Of a stretch of 64,000 bases of DNA, positions 21,750-30,466 are shown in pieces. The stretch's first letter is position 1; each line of letters begins with the position of its first letter. Source of the stretch: Methylobacterium sp. J-088. GTDB taxonomy: Bacteria > Pseudomonadota > Alphaproteobacteria > Rhizobiales > Beijerinckiaceae. The notes beneath the pieces were generated by a model that was not told the DNA's origin, did no database searches, and saw only the letters and a program-made list of their open reading frames with translations. The stretch is from assembly GCF_022829295.1 (NCBI RefSeq), contig NZ_JAKSYH010000279.1, forward strand, positions 1-64,000. Direction: 5' to 3'. The position numbers and the translations under genes are program-made.

Positions 21750-22520
21750 ATGAGTGACGTGCCGACGCCGCAGCAGGCTCTGATCCTCTGGTGCCTCCTC
21801 GGCCGGGGCGGAACCGCCCTGCAGGGCACCCTCGTGCCGAAGGTCGAGAAGGCGGATCGGGAAGCGCTGATCGCGGGCGGCTATCTCGAAGCCGGGAAGG
21901 AGGCGCGCGCTCTGCGGCTGACGGTGACCGACAAGGGCTGGAACTGGGCGGGGACCCATATGGACGCCCCCCTGCCGCCGGCCTTCCGGACGCTGCAGGA
22001 CTGGCTGGAGCGAATCGGGGCCGATCTCGCCGCGCGCGGGCGGCCCCTCGCCGAATTCGTCGGCCCCGTTACCGACGCGCCGCCCGAGCCGCCCCCGACG
22101 GCGAAAGGATCGAAGGCAGCGAAAGGCGCGAAGGCGGCCGGCGCAAAGACCACGACTCAACGCAAGACGGCAAGCGCCGACAAGACGGCGACCGGCTCCC
22201 GGACGCCAGCCCGCCCCGGAAAAACGGCGGGGCAGAAGAAACCTCTCAGCCCCAAGCAACTTCGCGCCCGGATCGAGGCAGCCTATCTGGCGCTGACTGG
22301 CGGGGAGCGGGCCCGGGCCGTTCGGCTGAGTGCGCTCCGCGCCGAACTCGGCGACCTCGACCGCGCCACGGTCGATGCAGGTCTCGGGGCGATCCTCGGC
22401 GGCGACAAGACGGCGCGGCTGAGCCAGTTCAGCGATCCCCGCTCGCTCGACGACGCCGAGCGCGGCGCGGCGTTCAGCCCCGCGGGTGAGCCCTTCCACA
22501 TCCTCCGGATCCAATCATGA
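21750..22520 (+). CDS. Double winged-helix protein, shares a domain with the phage polyvalent protein
   Basis: A 256-residue protein. Residues 5-75 look like a winged helix (QQALILWCLLGRGG, then LRLTVTDKGWNWAG). Residues 110-167 are a low-complexity Ala/Lys/Thr/Pro linker. Residues 168-254 form a second winged-helix-like domain (RIEAAYLALTGG, VRLSALRAELGDLDRATVD, ARLSQFSDPRSLD, AAFSPAGEPFHIL). This last domain is strongly similar to residues 827-912 of the giant phage protein at 10471-17067, including SDPRSLD and AAFSPAGEPFHIL. It overlaps the ATPase gene by ATGA. The probable role is an adaptor that contacts DNA or protein for the nuclease and ATPase. The family is otherwise unnamed to me. 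Confidence 0.65.
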   Translation: MSDVPTPQQALILWCLLGRGGTALQGTLVPKVEKADREALIAGGYLEAGKEARALRLTVTDKGWNWAGTHMDAPLPPAFRTLQDWLERIGADLAARGRPLAEFVGPVTDAPPEPPPTAKGSKAAKGAKAAGAKTTTQRKTASADKTATGSRTPARPGKTAGQKKPLSPKQLRARIEAAYLALTGGERARAVRLSALRAELGDLDRATVDAGLGAILGGDKTARLSQFSDPRSLDDAERGAAFSPAGEPFHILRIQS

Positions 22521-25500
22521 CCGCTGCCCTCGACGCTCTGCGCCGGGTCGATTTCGATTGGGTGCGCACCCTCGACAGCATCTGGATCGATACGCCGCCC
22601 ACCGGCAGCCCCAACGAGCGGCTCGTCCCGGACCTCGTCGCCGACCTCCATGCCAAGGCCCGCAAGCCCGCAGACCGGGCCCTCGGCCGCGTCTTCGTCG
22701 GCCCGGCCGGCGTCGGCAAGACGCACCTCGTCGGGCAGATCCGCCAGGAGGCGTGGCGCACGGGGGCGTGGTTCGTGCCCCTCGACGTCCTCGGCCTCAC
22801 GGATTTCTGGCGCAGCGCCGCCCTGAGCTTCGTCACCGCCCTGCTGCAGACGATGCCGGACGGGCGGCGCCAATCGGATGCGGTGCTGGCCGGGGTGGCG
22901 CGTCGCTTCGGCGTCGAGACGCAGGTCGAGGCCGCGTTCAACACCCCGAACATCGATGCCCGCCGGATCGTCGATGTCCTCGTCACGGCGCTGATGCGGG
23001 TCGATGCCGGCCGCGCGCTCAAGCATCTCGACGTGTTCCGGGCGCTCTGCCTGCTGCGCTCTCAGGATTTCGGCGTGGTTGGCCTCGCCCATGCCTGGCT
23101 GCAGGGCTACGACGCCGACCCAACGGAGCGCGCCGCCCTGGGCTTCAAGACGCCGCCGCCGGCCCCGATCGAACTCGTGCGCGGCATGTGCTGGATCATG
23201 GCGCTCAGCGGGCCGATCCTCATCGCGGTCGATCAGATCGACGGGATCATCGAGAGCAGCCGGCTCGCCGCCCAAGACGGGCTCGACGCGGAGGCCGGGC
23301 TGGCCGAGGTGCTGGCCGCGGGCCTGCTCGAGGTCAATGTCGTCTGCGACCGCAGCATGACGGTGGTGACCTGCCTGGAGGAATCCTGGGAGCGCCTCAG
23401 CGCACGCAGCCTCACGCCGATGCCAGACCGCTTTGCGGAGCCGATGGGTCTGCTCGGCATGAACGAGCGGGCCGCCGCCGCCGCCTTGGTGATCAACCGG
23501 CTGGCCCCGGCCTACGCGGAAACCGGGTTCAAGGCCAAGTCGCCAACTTGGCCGTTCAGCGAGCGCGCCATCGCGGCAGCCGCGGCGGCCAACATGATGC
23601 CACGCACCCTGCTGATGCGCTGCGACGCCTTCCGCCGTCGCTGCCTTGCGGAGCGGGCGGTCACGGAGTGCGACGACCTCGGCGCCCCTCCGCCACCGCC
23701 GACGATCACGACGAACGGCGCCGAGTTCGACCTCACCAAGTTCTGTGTGCAGGCCGACATAGCGGGCATCCGCAGCGACGAGGACGCTTGGCTCGGCCAG
23801 CTGCTGCGCGACGTGTTCGACCTCTACGCCCTGGAGGACGACCCGAACGACGACCTCGACGTCGCCAGCAAGGGCGAGCCCGACCAGAGGATCCCGCCGC
23901 TCCACGGCCGCCTGATCTTCATCCACCACGACGAGAACGACCGTGAGCGGCATGTCTGCTACCGAGCGCTCCAGCACCAGAACGCCATCGCGTTCCAGGC
24001 CCGCCTGCGGGCAGCGTTGACGGCCTCGGGGATCTCGACGCGCATCCCCGACCGGGAATTGCTCCTTGTTCGCCGCGGACAGATGCCGGGCGGGGCCAAG
24101 ACGAAGCAGCTCGTCGAGGCCTTCACGGCCGCAGGTGGACGGGCACTCGACCCCTCAGACGACGACCTGCGGGTCTTCGCCGGCCTGCGCGACCTGCGCG
24201 CCTGGGCTCAGGAGGAGGGCATCTCCGACCGGTTCGAGCGCTGGATCCGCGCCGAGCAGCCGCTGGCGAAGACGGCCTTCTTCCAGGCGGCGGGCCTCGC
24301 CCACGCGGTGAGCGGCGGGACGGTCGCGTCGGACGCGGGCGGCGCAGCGGACCGCCCAGCCGCCCCGAAGGCGACGCCCGAGGAGGCTCCGAAGCCCGCA
24401 TCTGGAGGCTCCGTCACCGCGGAGAAGCCCGGCCCGAAGACGAAGGCCGATCCGCCGACGCCCCAGCCTGAGGCGCCTCCCCCGGCGCCGGAGACCGCGC
24501 CGGACGCGATCCCGGTCGGCCACCGGCTCACCCCCGACGCCCCCCCGGTCAGCCTGCCGCTGCGGCTGCTGCCCCGGCACACGGCGATCATCGCGGGCTC
24601 GGGGTCGGGCAAGACCGTGCTGCTGCGCCGCCTCGTGGAGGAGGCCGCCCTGGCGGGGATCCCGGCCATCGTGATCGACCCCAACAACGATCTCTCGCGC
24701 CTCGGCGACCCGTGGCCGGACCAGCCGAAGGCCTTCACCCCGGAGGATGCGCGCAAGGCGGCGCTCTACGCCGAGCGGGTCGAGGTCGTGGTCTGGACGC
24801 CGGGCGTCCATGCCGGCAACCCGCTGTTCCTCGCGGTCCTGCCCGATTTCGGGGAACTCGGCGAGGATCGCGACGAGCGCCAGCAGGCGATCGAGATGGC
24901 GGCCGAAACCCTCGGGCCTCTGGCCGGCGCCAAGAACGCGCTGCAGCGCGGCGTGCTGGCGGATTCCCTGCGCCGCTTCGCGGAGCAGGGCGGCGGCAAC
25001 CTTGCAGCCTTCATGGCGCTGCTGTCGGACCTGCCCGACGGGATCAGCGCGATCGGCAATGCCGCCAAGCTCGGAGCCGGCATGGCCGACCAGCTCCACG
25101 CCGCGATCGCCACGAACCCGCTCCTGAAGGTGGAGGGCACGGTGCTCGACCCGCGTCACCTGTTCTTCGGGCGCGACCCGGGGCGCACCCGCATCTCGGT
25201 GATCAACCTGTCGGGCCTCGCCTCGGAGGCGGCCCGGGAGGATTTCGTGAACCGGCTGCAGATGACCCTGTTCGGCTGGATCAAGAAGAACCCGTCGCCC
25301 CGGGGCATGCTCTACGTGGTCGACGAGGCGCAGACCTTCCTGCCAGCTCAGAGGGCGGCGCCGAGCCTCGGCAGCGGCATCAAGCTGGTGGCGCAGGGCC
25401 GCAAGTACGGGCTCGGGATGATCGTGGCGACGCAGGTGCCGCGGGGCATCCACAATCAGGTGGTCTCGAACTGCACCACGCAGTTCTTCGGCCGGCAGAG

Positions 25501-25723
25501 CGCGCCCGCGACGATCGCGGCCGCCCAGGAGATTCTGGCGGCCAATGGCGGCGGCGGCACCGATATCGGCAAGCTCGGGGCGGGGGAGTTCTACTTCGCC
25601 ACCGAGGGGTCCGGGCGCCCGGCCAAGCTGCGCACGCCGCTCTGCCTGTCCTACCATCCGGCCAACCCGCCGACGCCGGAGGAGGTCATCCGGCAGGCGA
25701 AGCGCTCGGCCGCGTCGGCCTGA
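22517..25723 (+). CDS. Dual P-loop ATPase: N-terminal BrxC/STAND-like module and C-terminal HerA-like module
   Basis: 1068 residues. Module one (about 1-400) has GRVFVGPAGVGKTHLV (Walker A, 62-69) and PILIAVDQIDG (Walker B, about 233-243), in the style of the large ATPases of BREX-type systems and STAND proteins. A middle region follows, then a Pro/Ala/Lys linker (about 600-670). Module two (about 670-1050) is FtsK/HerA-like: IIAGSGSGKTVLLRRLVEE (near 694-702), AIVIDPNNDLSRL, LYVVDEAQTFLP (near 935) and KYGLGMIVATQVP, with QFFGRQSAP near the end. HerA-type motors translocate or open DNA for partner nucleases. Its ATG overlaps the stop of the winged-helix gene, and a nuclease gene heads the operon. 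A repeat with terminator-like hairpins follows directly. A defence or DNA-repair role is inferred; the fusion of two ATPases is unusual. Confidence 0.75.
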   Translation: MTAALDALRRVDFDWVRTLDSIWIDTPPTGSPNERLVPDLVADLHAKARKPADRALGRVFVGPAGVGKTHLVGQIRQEAWRTGAWFVPLDVLGLTDFWRSAALSFVTALLQTMPDGRRQSDAVLAGVARRFGVETQVEAAFNTPNIDARRIVDVLVTALMRVDAGRALKHLDVFRALCLLRSQDFGVVGLAHAWLQGYDADPTERAALGFKTPPPAPIELVRGMCWIMALSGPILIAVDQIDGIIESSRLAAQDGLDAEAGLAEVLAAGLLEVNVVCDRSMTVVTCLEESWERLSARSLTPMPDRFAEPMGLLGMNERAAAAALVINRLAPAYAETGFKAKSPTWPFSERAIAAAAAANMMPRTLLMRCDAFRRRCLAERAVTECDDLGAPPPPPTITTNGAEFDLTKFCVQADIAGIRSDEDAWLGQLLRDVFDLYALEDDPNDDLDVASKGEPDQRIPPLHGRLIFIHHDENDRERHVCYRALQHQNAIAFQARLRAALTASGISTRIPDRELLLVRRGQMPGGAKTKQLVEAFTAAGGRALDPSDDDLRVFAGLRDLRAWAQEEGISDRFERWIRAEQPLAKTAFFQAAGLAHAVSGGTVASDAGGAADRPAAPKATPEEAPKPASGGSVTAEKPGPKTKADPPTPQPEAPPPAPETAPDAIPVGHRLTPDAPPVSLPLRLLPRHTAIIAGSGSGKTVLLRRLVEEAALAGIPAIVIDPNNDLSRLGDPWPDQPKAFTPEDARKAALYAERVEVVVWTPGVHAGNPLFLAVLPDFGELGEDRDERQQAIEMAAETLGPLAGAKNALQRGVLADSLRRFAEQGGGNLAAFMALLSDLPDGISAIGNAAKLGAGMADQLHAAIATNPLLKVEGTVLDPRHLFFGRDPGRTRISVINLSGLASEAAREDFVNRLQMTLFGWIKKNPSPRGMLYVVDEAQTFLPAQRAAPSLGSGIKLVAQGRKYGLGMIVATQVPRGIHNQVVSNCTTQFFGRQSAPATIAAAQEILAANGGGGTDIGKLGAGEFYFATEGSGRPAKLRTPLCLSYHPANPPTPEEVIRQAKRSAASA

Positions 25724-25740
25724 CGGGTCCAGGATGGGGG

Positions 25741-25789
25741 TTCCAAAGGGCCGGGCCCTTTAGCGAGGTATCGGGGCGGAGCCCCGATG
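25741..25789. repeat. Mosaic hairpin repeat, partial copy 1
   Basis: CCAAAGGGCCGGGCCCTTT and TCGGGGCGGAGCCCCGA form two successive hairpins, the same as the first two hairpins of the longer element at 51191. It starts 18 bp after the ATPase stop and could terminate that operon. Confidence 0.7.
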
Positions 25790-26009
25790 GCGTTGAGCGA
25801 AGACCGGGATCCCCATCGAGTCGGCGCGGATCGGGCTGCGTGCGGCCTCGCGAACGGCCCGGGCCACAGGACAAGCCTCATCCCGATCGAGGGTTGCCGA
25901 GGTGGCGCCGGGGTCCTGCGCAGATCACCACCTGGCGATTCCCGCCCGGTGTGGCGCGCGGCGCGCACAAGCGTAACTCGCTCAGGCTCCGCCGAAACGG
26001 TCCAACGCC

Positions 26010-26442
26010 ATGTCCTCCATCGGCTCCGCCGCCTTCGCGACGCCCGCCCGCATGGCCGAGTTCCTGCGGGTGACGCTGGCCGCGCCAGCCGTGCGGTCGG
26101 TCACGATCGACCGGAAGCTGCGCGAGGCCGAGATCAGCCACGCGGACGGCAACCGGGGGGCGGTGATCGCGACGTACCACAACCGGCCGGCGGACCCGCT
26201 CGCCGGGGAGCGACCGGCGCGCCCTGATCGACGCGCGGCTCGACACCCATCTCGCCCTCTGGACCGAGCGCCTGTCGCTCTGGTTCGTCCCCGGGCGCCC
26301 CGAGGCGTTGTGGCTGTCGGAGCAGGTCCTGCAGGTGCGCGCCGCGGCCGTGACCCTCTGGGCGGTGCTCACCGACGGCGAGGTCAGCGTGTTCCGGGAG
26401 GCCCCGCCGGCCGTCCGGCTCCTCGTCGGCGCGCGGCGATGA
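26010..26442 (+). pseudogene. Hypothetical gene with an apparent frameshift
   Basis: From the ATG at 26010 the frame encodes MSSIGSAAFATPARMAEFL, then TIDRKLREAEISHADGNRG and PADPLAG. The next frame takes over at SDRRALIDARLDTHLAL and continues through LWLSEQVLQVR to a TGA at 26440-26442. The switch falls in a GGGG run at 26208-26211. Joined, the product would be about 143 residues and reads like one coherent protein. This is either a real lesion or a sequencing error. The family is not recognised. It lies between the ATPase operon and the acyltransferase gene. Confidence 0.5.
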
Positions 26443-26598
26443 TCAGCGCGTTCAAGGCCGACCTGAGCACGGCGTTCGTGGGGTCATAGAGCGGAAGCGT
26501 AGCCGCAGATCCCGCGGCGGTGTGGCCGCTTTGTCCTTGCGCTCCAACCGGGTTTGCCAGCCCCTGGGTCCGTCGCAAAAAACGCGGAGCGGGCAGGG

Positions 26599-27660
26599 GT
26601 GGCACTGGGCGGCCGGGCGAACAATTTCGGGACGCTGCGCCTGCTGTTCGCGGCCCTGGTGATCCTCGCCCACGCCCCCGAACTAGTGGACGGGGACCGG
26701 TCGCGCGAGCTGCTCACCCGGGTCTTCGGCACCCTGTCGTTCGGCGAGGTGGCGGTCGACGGCTTCTTCCTCGTGAGCGGCTACCTGATCACCGCGAGCT
26801 ACCGGGCCAAGCGCTCCTTCGCCGACTACCTGATGCGGCGGGTAAGGCGGATCTATCCGGGCTTCGTGGTGGCCTCGCTCCTGTGTATCGGAATCGTGGC
26901 GCCCTTGGCCGGGGGCGACCTCGCGGCGGTCTCGCTCCCTGAGACCCTGGTGCGGCTGGCTCTGCTGCTCATGCCGGTGGTCCCGGGCGCCTTCGTGGAC
27001 CTGCCCTATCCGCTGCTCGACGGCGCGATGTGGACGATTCCCTGCGAATTCGGCTGCTACCTGCTGCTCGGCCTCGTCGGGACCGCCCGAGCCCTGCGGA
27101 GGCGAGGCCGCTACCTCGCGATGCTGGCGGGCTTGAGCCTCCTCCTCGTCCTGCGTTGGCTGTACCTGCCGATCGGGCATCCGGGCGACGGGCTCGGTTC
27201 CCTGTCGGAGATGATCCGGCTCGGCTTCGTGTTCGCCTGTGGCAGCGCCTTTCAGCTCTTCGCCGACCGGATCGCCTATACCGGCCGGGGCGCGGCGTTG
27301 GCTGCCCTGCTGCTCCTGCCGCTGCTGTTCAGCCCGCCGCTGGCCGAGCCGGCCTTCGCGCTGCTCGGCGGCTACCTGATCTTCTGGTTCGCCTTCGCGG
27401 TGCGGCCCCTCGCGCTCAGCCGCGCCACCGCGCAGGTCGATCCCTCCTACGGGCTCTATCTCTACGCGTGGCCGATCCAGAACCTGCTGATGGTATGGGT
27501 GCCGGGGCTCTCCCCCTGGACGGGGGCGGCCCTGACGCTGGCGGCCGCGCTGCCCCTCGGGATCCTGAGCTGGTATTGCGTGGAGCGGCCGATGCTCCGG
27601 CGCCGGCCGGACGCGGCCAGCCCCGGGCCGGACGCCGCGCTGGCCGCCCTCGGTCGCTGA
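26599..27660 (+). CDS. Acyltransferase 3 (OafA/YrhL-type) integral membrane protein
   Basis: I prefer the GTG at 26599 (VALGGRANNFGTLRLLF), which has GGAG just upstream; the TTG at 26554 adds 15 residues. The 353-residue protein has about ten membrane helices. It shows the family motifs: RLLFAALVILAHAPEL with the key His in helix one, FFLVSGYLI, and the basic loop YLMRRVRRIYPGF. These enzymes move acyl groups from the cytoplasm onto exported polysaccharides, lipids or Nod-type factors. No glycan cluster adjoins it, so the acceptor is unknown. The next gene begins 62 bp downstream on the same strand. Confidence 0.85.
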   Translation: MALGGRANNFGTLRLLFAALVILAHAPELVDGDRSRELLTRVFGTLSFGEVAVDGFFLVSGYLITASYRAKRSFADYLMRRVRRIYPGFVVASLLCIGIVAPLAGGDLAAVSLPETLVRLALLLMPVVPGAFVDLPYPLLDGAMWTIPCEFGCYLLLGLVGTARALRRRGRYLAMLAGLSLLLVLRWLYLPIGHPGDGLGSLSEMIRLGFVFACGSAFQLFADRIAYTGRGAALAALLLLPLLFSPPLAEPAFALLGGYLIFWFAFAVRPLALSRATAQVDPSYGLYLYAWPIQNLLMVWVPGLSPWTGAALTLAAALPLGILSWYCVERPMLRRRPDAASPGPDAALAALGR

Positions 27661-27722
27661 GAACCGGTAACCGCCCCCGCCCTCGCGCGTTGGCGACGAA
27701 CCAGCAGGGCAGGGGGCCGGAC

Positions 27723-28148
27723 ATGTCCCAGACCATCGATCGCGGGACCCTCGACCGGCTCATCGCCCTCGGCCGGGACCGCGGGGAACTCTCGGCGGAC
27801 GACCTGCGGGCCGCGCTGCCGGTGGAGCACCTGGACGTCGATGCCCTCGTCCTGGTGATGCTCGAACTGGAGGCCGGCGGCATCAGCGTCGAGCCCGAAG
27901 CCTTCGGGCCGCCCACCGACAAGCCGCTTACCACCGCCCTGACCCTCCCGTCGCGGGATCCCGGCCCCGTCCCGCTGGTCCGGGCGGCGCAGAGCGCGGA
28001 CGCGGCGGCCTCAATGACGGATTCCGGATCGCGGCCGGCATCGCCGCCGCAGGCGGATCCGGACGACGGGGCGGGGGTCAACCGGGCCGTCGCCCTGGCA
28101 GGCCTCGCGACGCTGCTCGTCCTCGGGGCCGTACTGCTGCTGTTGTAA
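27723..28148 (+). CDS. Sigma-70 region-1.1-like domain with a C-terminal membrane anchor
   Basis: 141 residues from ATG 27723. Residues about 6-58 (TLDRLIALGRDRGELSADDL, ALPVEHLDVDALVLVMLEL, then GISVE) follow the pattern of region 1.1 of primary sigma factors: LI-LGKERGYLT, then a helix pair ending in the x-GI-x-V strand. In RpoD this region shields the DNA-binding surfaces. Here no other sigma regions follow. A Pro/Ala linker leads to a single hydrophobic helix (about 121-141, ALAGLATLLVLGAVLLLL) at the C-terminus. It may recruit RNA polymerase or DNA to the membrane, or simply reuse the fold. The holin-like gene lies 66 bp downstream. Confidence 0.55.
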   Translation: MSQTIDRGTLDRLIALGRDRGELSADDLRAALPVEHLDVDALVLVMLELEAGGISVEPEAFGPPTDKPLTTALTLPSRDPGPVPLVRAAQSADAAASMTDSGSRPASPPQADPDDGAGVNRAVALAGLATLLVLGAVLLLL

Positions 28149-28214
28149 GGGAAGGCGGAACGTATCGGCCGGCGGGCCCGTTGGCCGGGGGCTGTTCACG
28201 GAAGATCCGGCACC

Positions 28215-28619
28215 ATGCGCCAACCCCCTGACGGAAACACCCCTGACGGAACCTTGGCCCTGTTGATCGCGGCCCTGCGCGAGGGCACGGCCCATATCGA
28301 GGCGCTGCTCACGCTCGCGCGGACCGAGGTCGACGGCAATATCCGGGCGATCGTCTCGCTGATTGCCATCGTCGGGACGATCCCGATTCTCCTGATCGTG
28401 ACCTTCTTTCTCGGGCTCGACGGCGTGGTGAAGCTGCTGGCGCTGCCGCTGGGCTCGGAGGCAAAAGCGGCGCTGATCGTCGCCGCGCCCTTCCTGGCCA
28501 TGGCGCTCTGGCTCGGCTGGCTCGGCACACGCCGGATGGCGCTCGCGAACCTCGAACCCTGGCGGACGTGGCGTCAGGCGAAGCGGACCGTCCGGGACGT
28601 GGCCCGGACCGGAGCCTGA
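28215..28619 (+). CDS. Holin-like small inner-membrane protein
   Basis: 134 residues with two membrane helices: about 45-72 (IVSLIAIVGTIPILLIVTFF) and 85-105 (AALIVAAPFLAMALWLGWLG). An amphipathic N-terminal helix (LLIAALREGTAHIEALLTLA) and a basic tail complete it. The layout resembles the phage-holin-like family often placed beside small membrane or stress genes in Proteobacteria. No endolysin gene is near, so a lysis function is not implied. It may form a unit with the sigma-1.1-like gene. The convergent 72-residue gene ends 9 bp away. Confidence 0.55.
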   Translation: MRQPPDGNTPDGTLALLIAALREGTAHIEALLTLARTEVDGNIRAIVSLIAIVGTIPILLIVTFFLGLDGVVKLLALPLGSEAKAALIVAAPFLAMALWLGWLGTRRMALANLEPWRTWRQAKRTVRDVARTGA

Positions 28620-28628
28620 CGCCGGGCC

Positions 28629-28847
28629 TCAGCGCCCCCGTGTGCCGGTGGCTTTCGGGCGCAGGTGCAGGAAGCTGCGCTCGCCCGTGGCCGCCTCGGC
28701 CACGTGCTGGATCGTGTCGAGCAGGTCGGCCACCGCCAACGGTCCGGCGGGCCGGAAATCGGCCTTCGGCGCGACCCAGCGCTTCTGCGTGCGTCCCGCG
28801 GCGATCTGCGCCTCGCTCAGCGCGTCGAAGTCCCGGTGTCGCGTCAC
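28629..28847 (-). CDS. Hypothetical 72-residue protein
   Basis: GTG 28847 is chosen because GGAGGG stands nine bases upstream; the TTG at 28862 lies within that ribosome site. The product starts VTRHRDFDALSEAQ, is basic, lacks membrane segments and includes PLAVADLLDTIQHVAEAATG, a likely amphipathic helix. I do not recognise the family. It is convergent with the holin-like gene. Confidence 0.5.
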   Translation of the reverse strand: MTRHRDFDALSEAQIAAGRTQKRWVAPKADFRPAGPLAVADLLDTIQHVAEAATGERSFLHLRPKATGTRGR

Positions 28848-29224
28848 GGATCGTCCCTCCAAGCTCGGCTCGCGATGGGAAAATCTGCCCGGATCATGGT
28901 TGATGAAGCGTTAACGCCGGGATTTCCGTCCACTGGTGCTGGGTCGATCGGACCGGATGTCACAGGGGAGGAGCCACTCCGCGCCGCGTCCCGTGCTGGT
29001 TCATCCTGCACCACGCCTTTCCCAGACCGCGGGAGCTACAGCGGAACCTGATCCGGGATCCCGCAGACGAGGTGCCGCGCAGCGGCTCGATCGCCCTTGG
29101 CTTGATCCCCGGCATCAACCCCTATAGTCAGCAAAAACTGAGGTCCATCAATAGATTAGTGTGATTATAAACTGCAGCCACCGAGTAGCCAGCTATTCCG
29201 CTGCCGGATTCCAGGCGTAGTCCC
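28848..29224. other. Intergenic region upstream of the iron-siderophore operon
   Basis: About 377 bases without a convincing gene. The last 90 bases are AT-rich (around 29130-29190) and probably carry the promoter of the MFS gene at 29225. I looked for a Fur, Irr or RirA box and saw no convincing match. Confidence 0.4.
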
Positions 29225-30466
29225 ATGGCGGCAGGACAGGCCATCGGCGTCCGTGTCACCGATACCCTGGCGGCCTTGCGTCCGCTGACGCCGTTCTTCT
29301 GCCTGTACGTGACCTTCGGGGCGACGCTCGGCTTCCTGTCGGGCGGGGCGCCGCTGATCCTACGGGCGCGGGGCGTCGAACTGGCCGAAGTCGGGCTCCT
29401 GCAGCTCATCAACCTGCCGGTCGGGCTCACCTTCCTGTGGGCCCCCCTCCTCGACCGCCTGCACCTGCCGGTACTCCCCCACCGCATCGGCTGGATCGTG
29501 GCCGCGCAGGGGGTGACGGTGCTCCTTCTCGTGCTCCTCAGCCTCGGCGCGCAGTGGCCGCTCGCGGGACTCCTCGTCCTGGCGGTGGCGACCTGCGCCT
29601 GCGTGGCCACCATGGACATCGCCCTCGAAGCCCTGGTGGTGGAGACCGTGCCGGGGGAGCAGCGCGCCTTCGTGGCCTCGGCCAAGCTGTGCGGGGCCTC
29701 GCTCGGCGGGATCCTGGGCGTCGGCGTGCTGGTCGGCTCCTACGACCGGTTCGGCTGGCACGGGGCGGTCCTGGCCTGCGCGGCTTTGGACGCAATCTGC
29801 CTCGTGCCGATCCTGTTCTATCCGGAGGGGCGCCGCCGCGGGGCCGGGGGCCGGCCGGAGCTTTGGACGGGGTCGCTCGCGCGCCTGCGCGTGCTGGGCG
29901 GGCGGGTGCTGGCGCTCGGGGCCTACTTCGCCGCCGCCTACCTGCTCTCCGGCCCCAACACCTTGGCGCTGCTCGATCTCGGCGTGCCGCTCGGGCAGGT
30001 CGGGTTCCTGACCGGCACCGTCCTGCCGGCGGTCAACCTCGTCATGGCGCTGGCGGCGGGCGGGCTCGCCGCCCGGTTCGGCACGGTCCGGCTGATCGGG
30101 TTCGGCGCCGTCGGCGTCCTCGCCTCCGGGGCTCTGATGGCCGGAGCCTGCGCGGGCCGGATGACCGATCTCGCGGTCGCCGCCGCGGTGCTGAGCTTCG
30201 TCGCGGGCGGGTTCCTCGGCGTGCCGGTGTTCAACATGATCTACCGCTGGGCGCAGGGACCGAGCCCCGCCACCGATTACGCGCTGCTGTTCGGGGCGGC
30301 CTTCTTCGCCGCGATGCCCCTGCGGGTCGCCGCCCCGGCGCTCGCCGGCTGGATCGGCTGGCCGGGCTACTTCGCCGCCACCCTGCTGCCCTACGCCGCC
30401 GCGGTGGCGTGGCTCGCCGTCGCGGTGGACCGGACCCTGCGGGCGGACGGGGCGGGCGCGCGATGA
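29225..30466 (+). CDS. MFS transporter, AmpG/siderophore-type
   Basis: 413 residues with about twelve hydrophobic segments. FCLYVTFGATLGFLSGG opens helix one, LLQLINLPVGLTFLWAPLLD is the helix 2-3 region, and TMDIALEALVVETV resembles the AmpG-like motif. AmpG-type MFS proteins carry muropeptides, and close relatives are found with siderophore genes. Here the gene overlaps fhuF by ATGA and precedes an ABC exporter-type gene, so movement of a ferric siderophore or its free ligand across the inner membrane is the best guess. Direction of transport cannot be told. Confidence 0.75.
   Translation: MAAGQAIGVRVTDTLAALRPLTPFFCLYVTFGATLGFLSGGAPLILRARGVELAEVGLLQLINLPVGLTFLWAPLLDRLHLPVLPHRIGWIVAAQGVTVLLLVLLSLGAQWPLAGLLVLAVATCACVATMDIALEALVVETVPGEQRAFVASAKLCGASLGGILGVGVLVGSYDRFGWHGAVLACAALDAICLVPILFYPEGRRRGAGGRPELWTGSLARLRVLGGRVLALGAYFAAAYLLSGPNTLALLDLGVPLGQVGFLTGTVLPAVNLVMALAAGGLAARFGTVRLIGFGAVGVLASGALMAGACAGRMTDLAVAAAVLSFVAGGFLGVPVFNMIYRWAQGPSPATDYALLFGAAFFAAMPLRVAAPALAGWIGWPGYFAATLLPYAAAVAWLAVAVDRTLRADGAGAR

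Noticed and set aside
20553..22514. 653-residue minus-strand ORF opposite the nuclease and winged-helix genes
   Set aside because: Shadow ORF; the plus-strand genes have domains, coupled starts and family similarity.
28215..28619. Calling the holin-like gene a phage lysis gene
   Set aside because: No endolysin, spanin or structural phage genes are near, and this family is common in non-phage settings.
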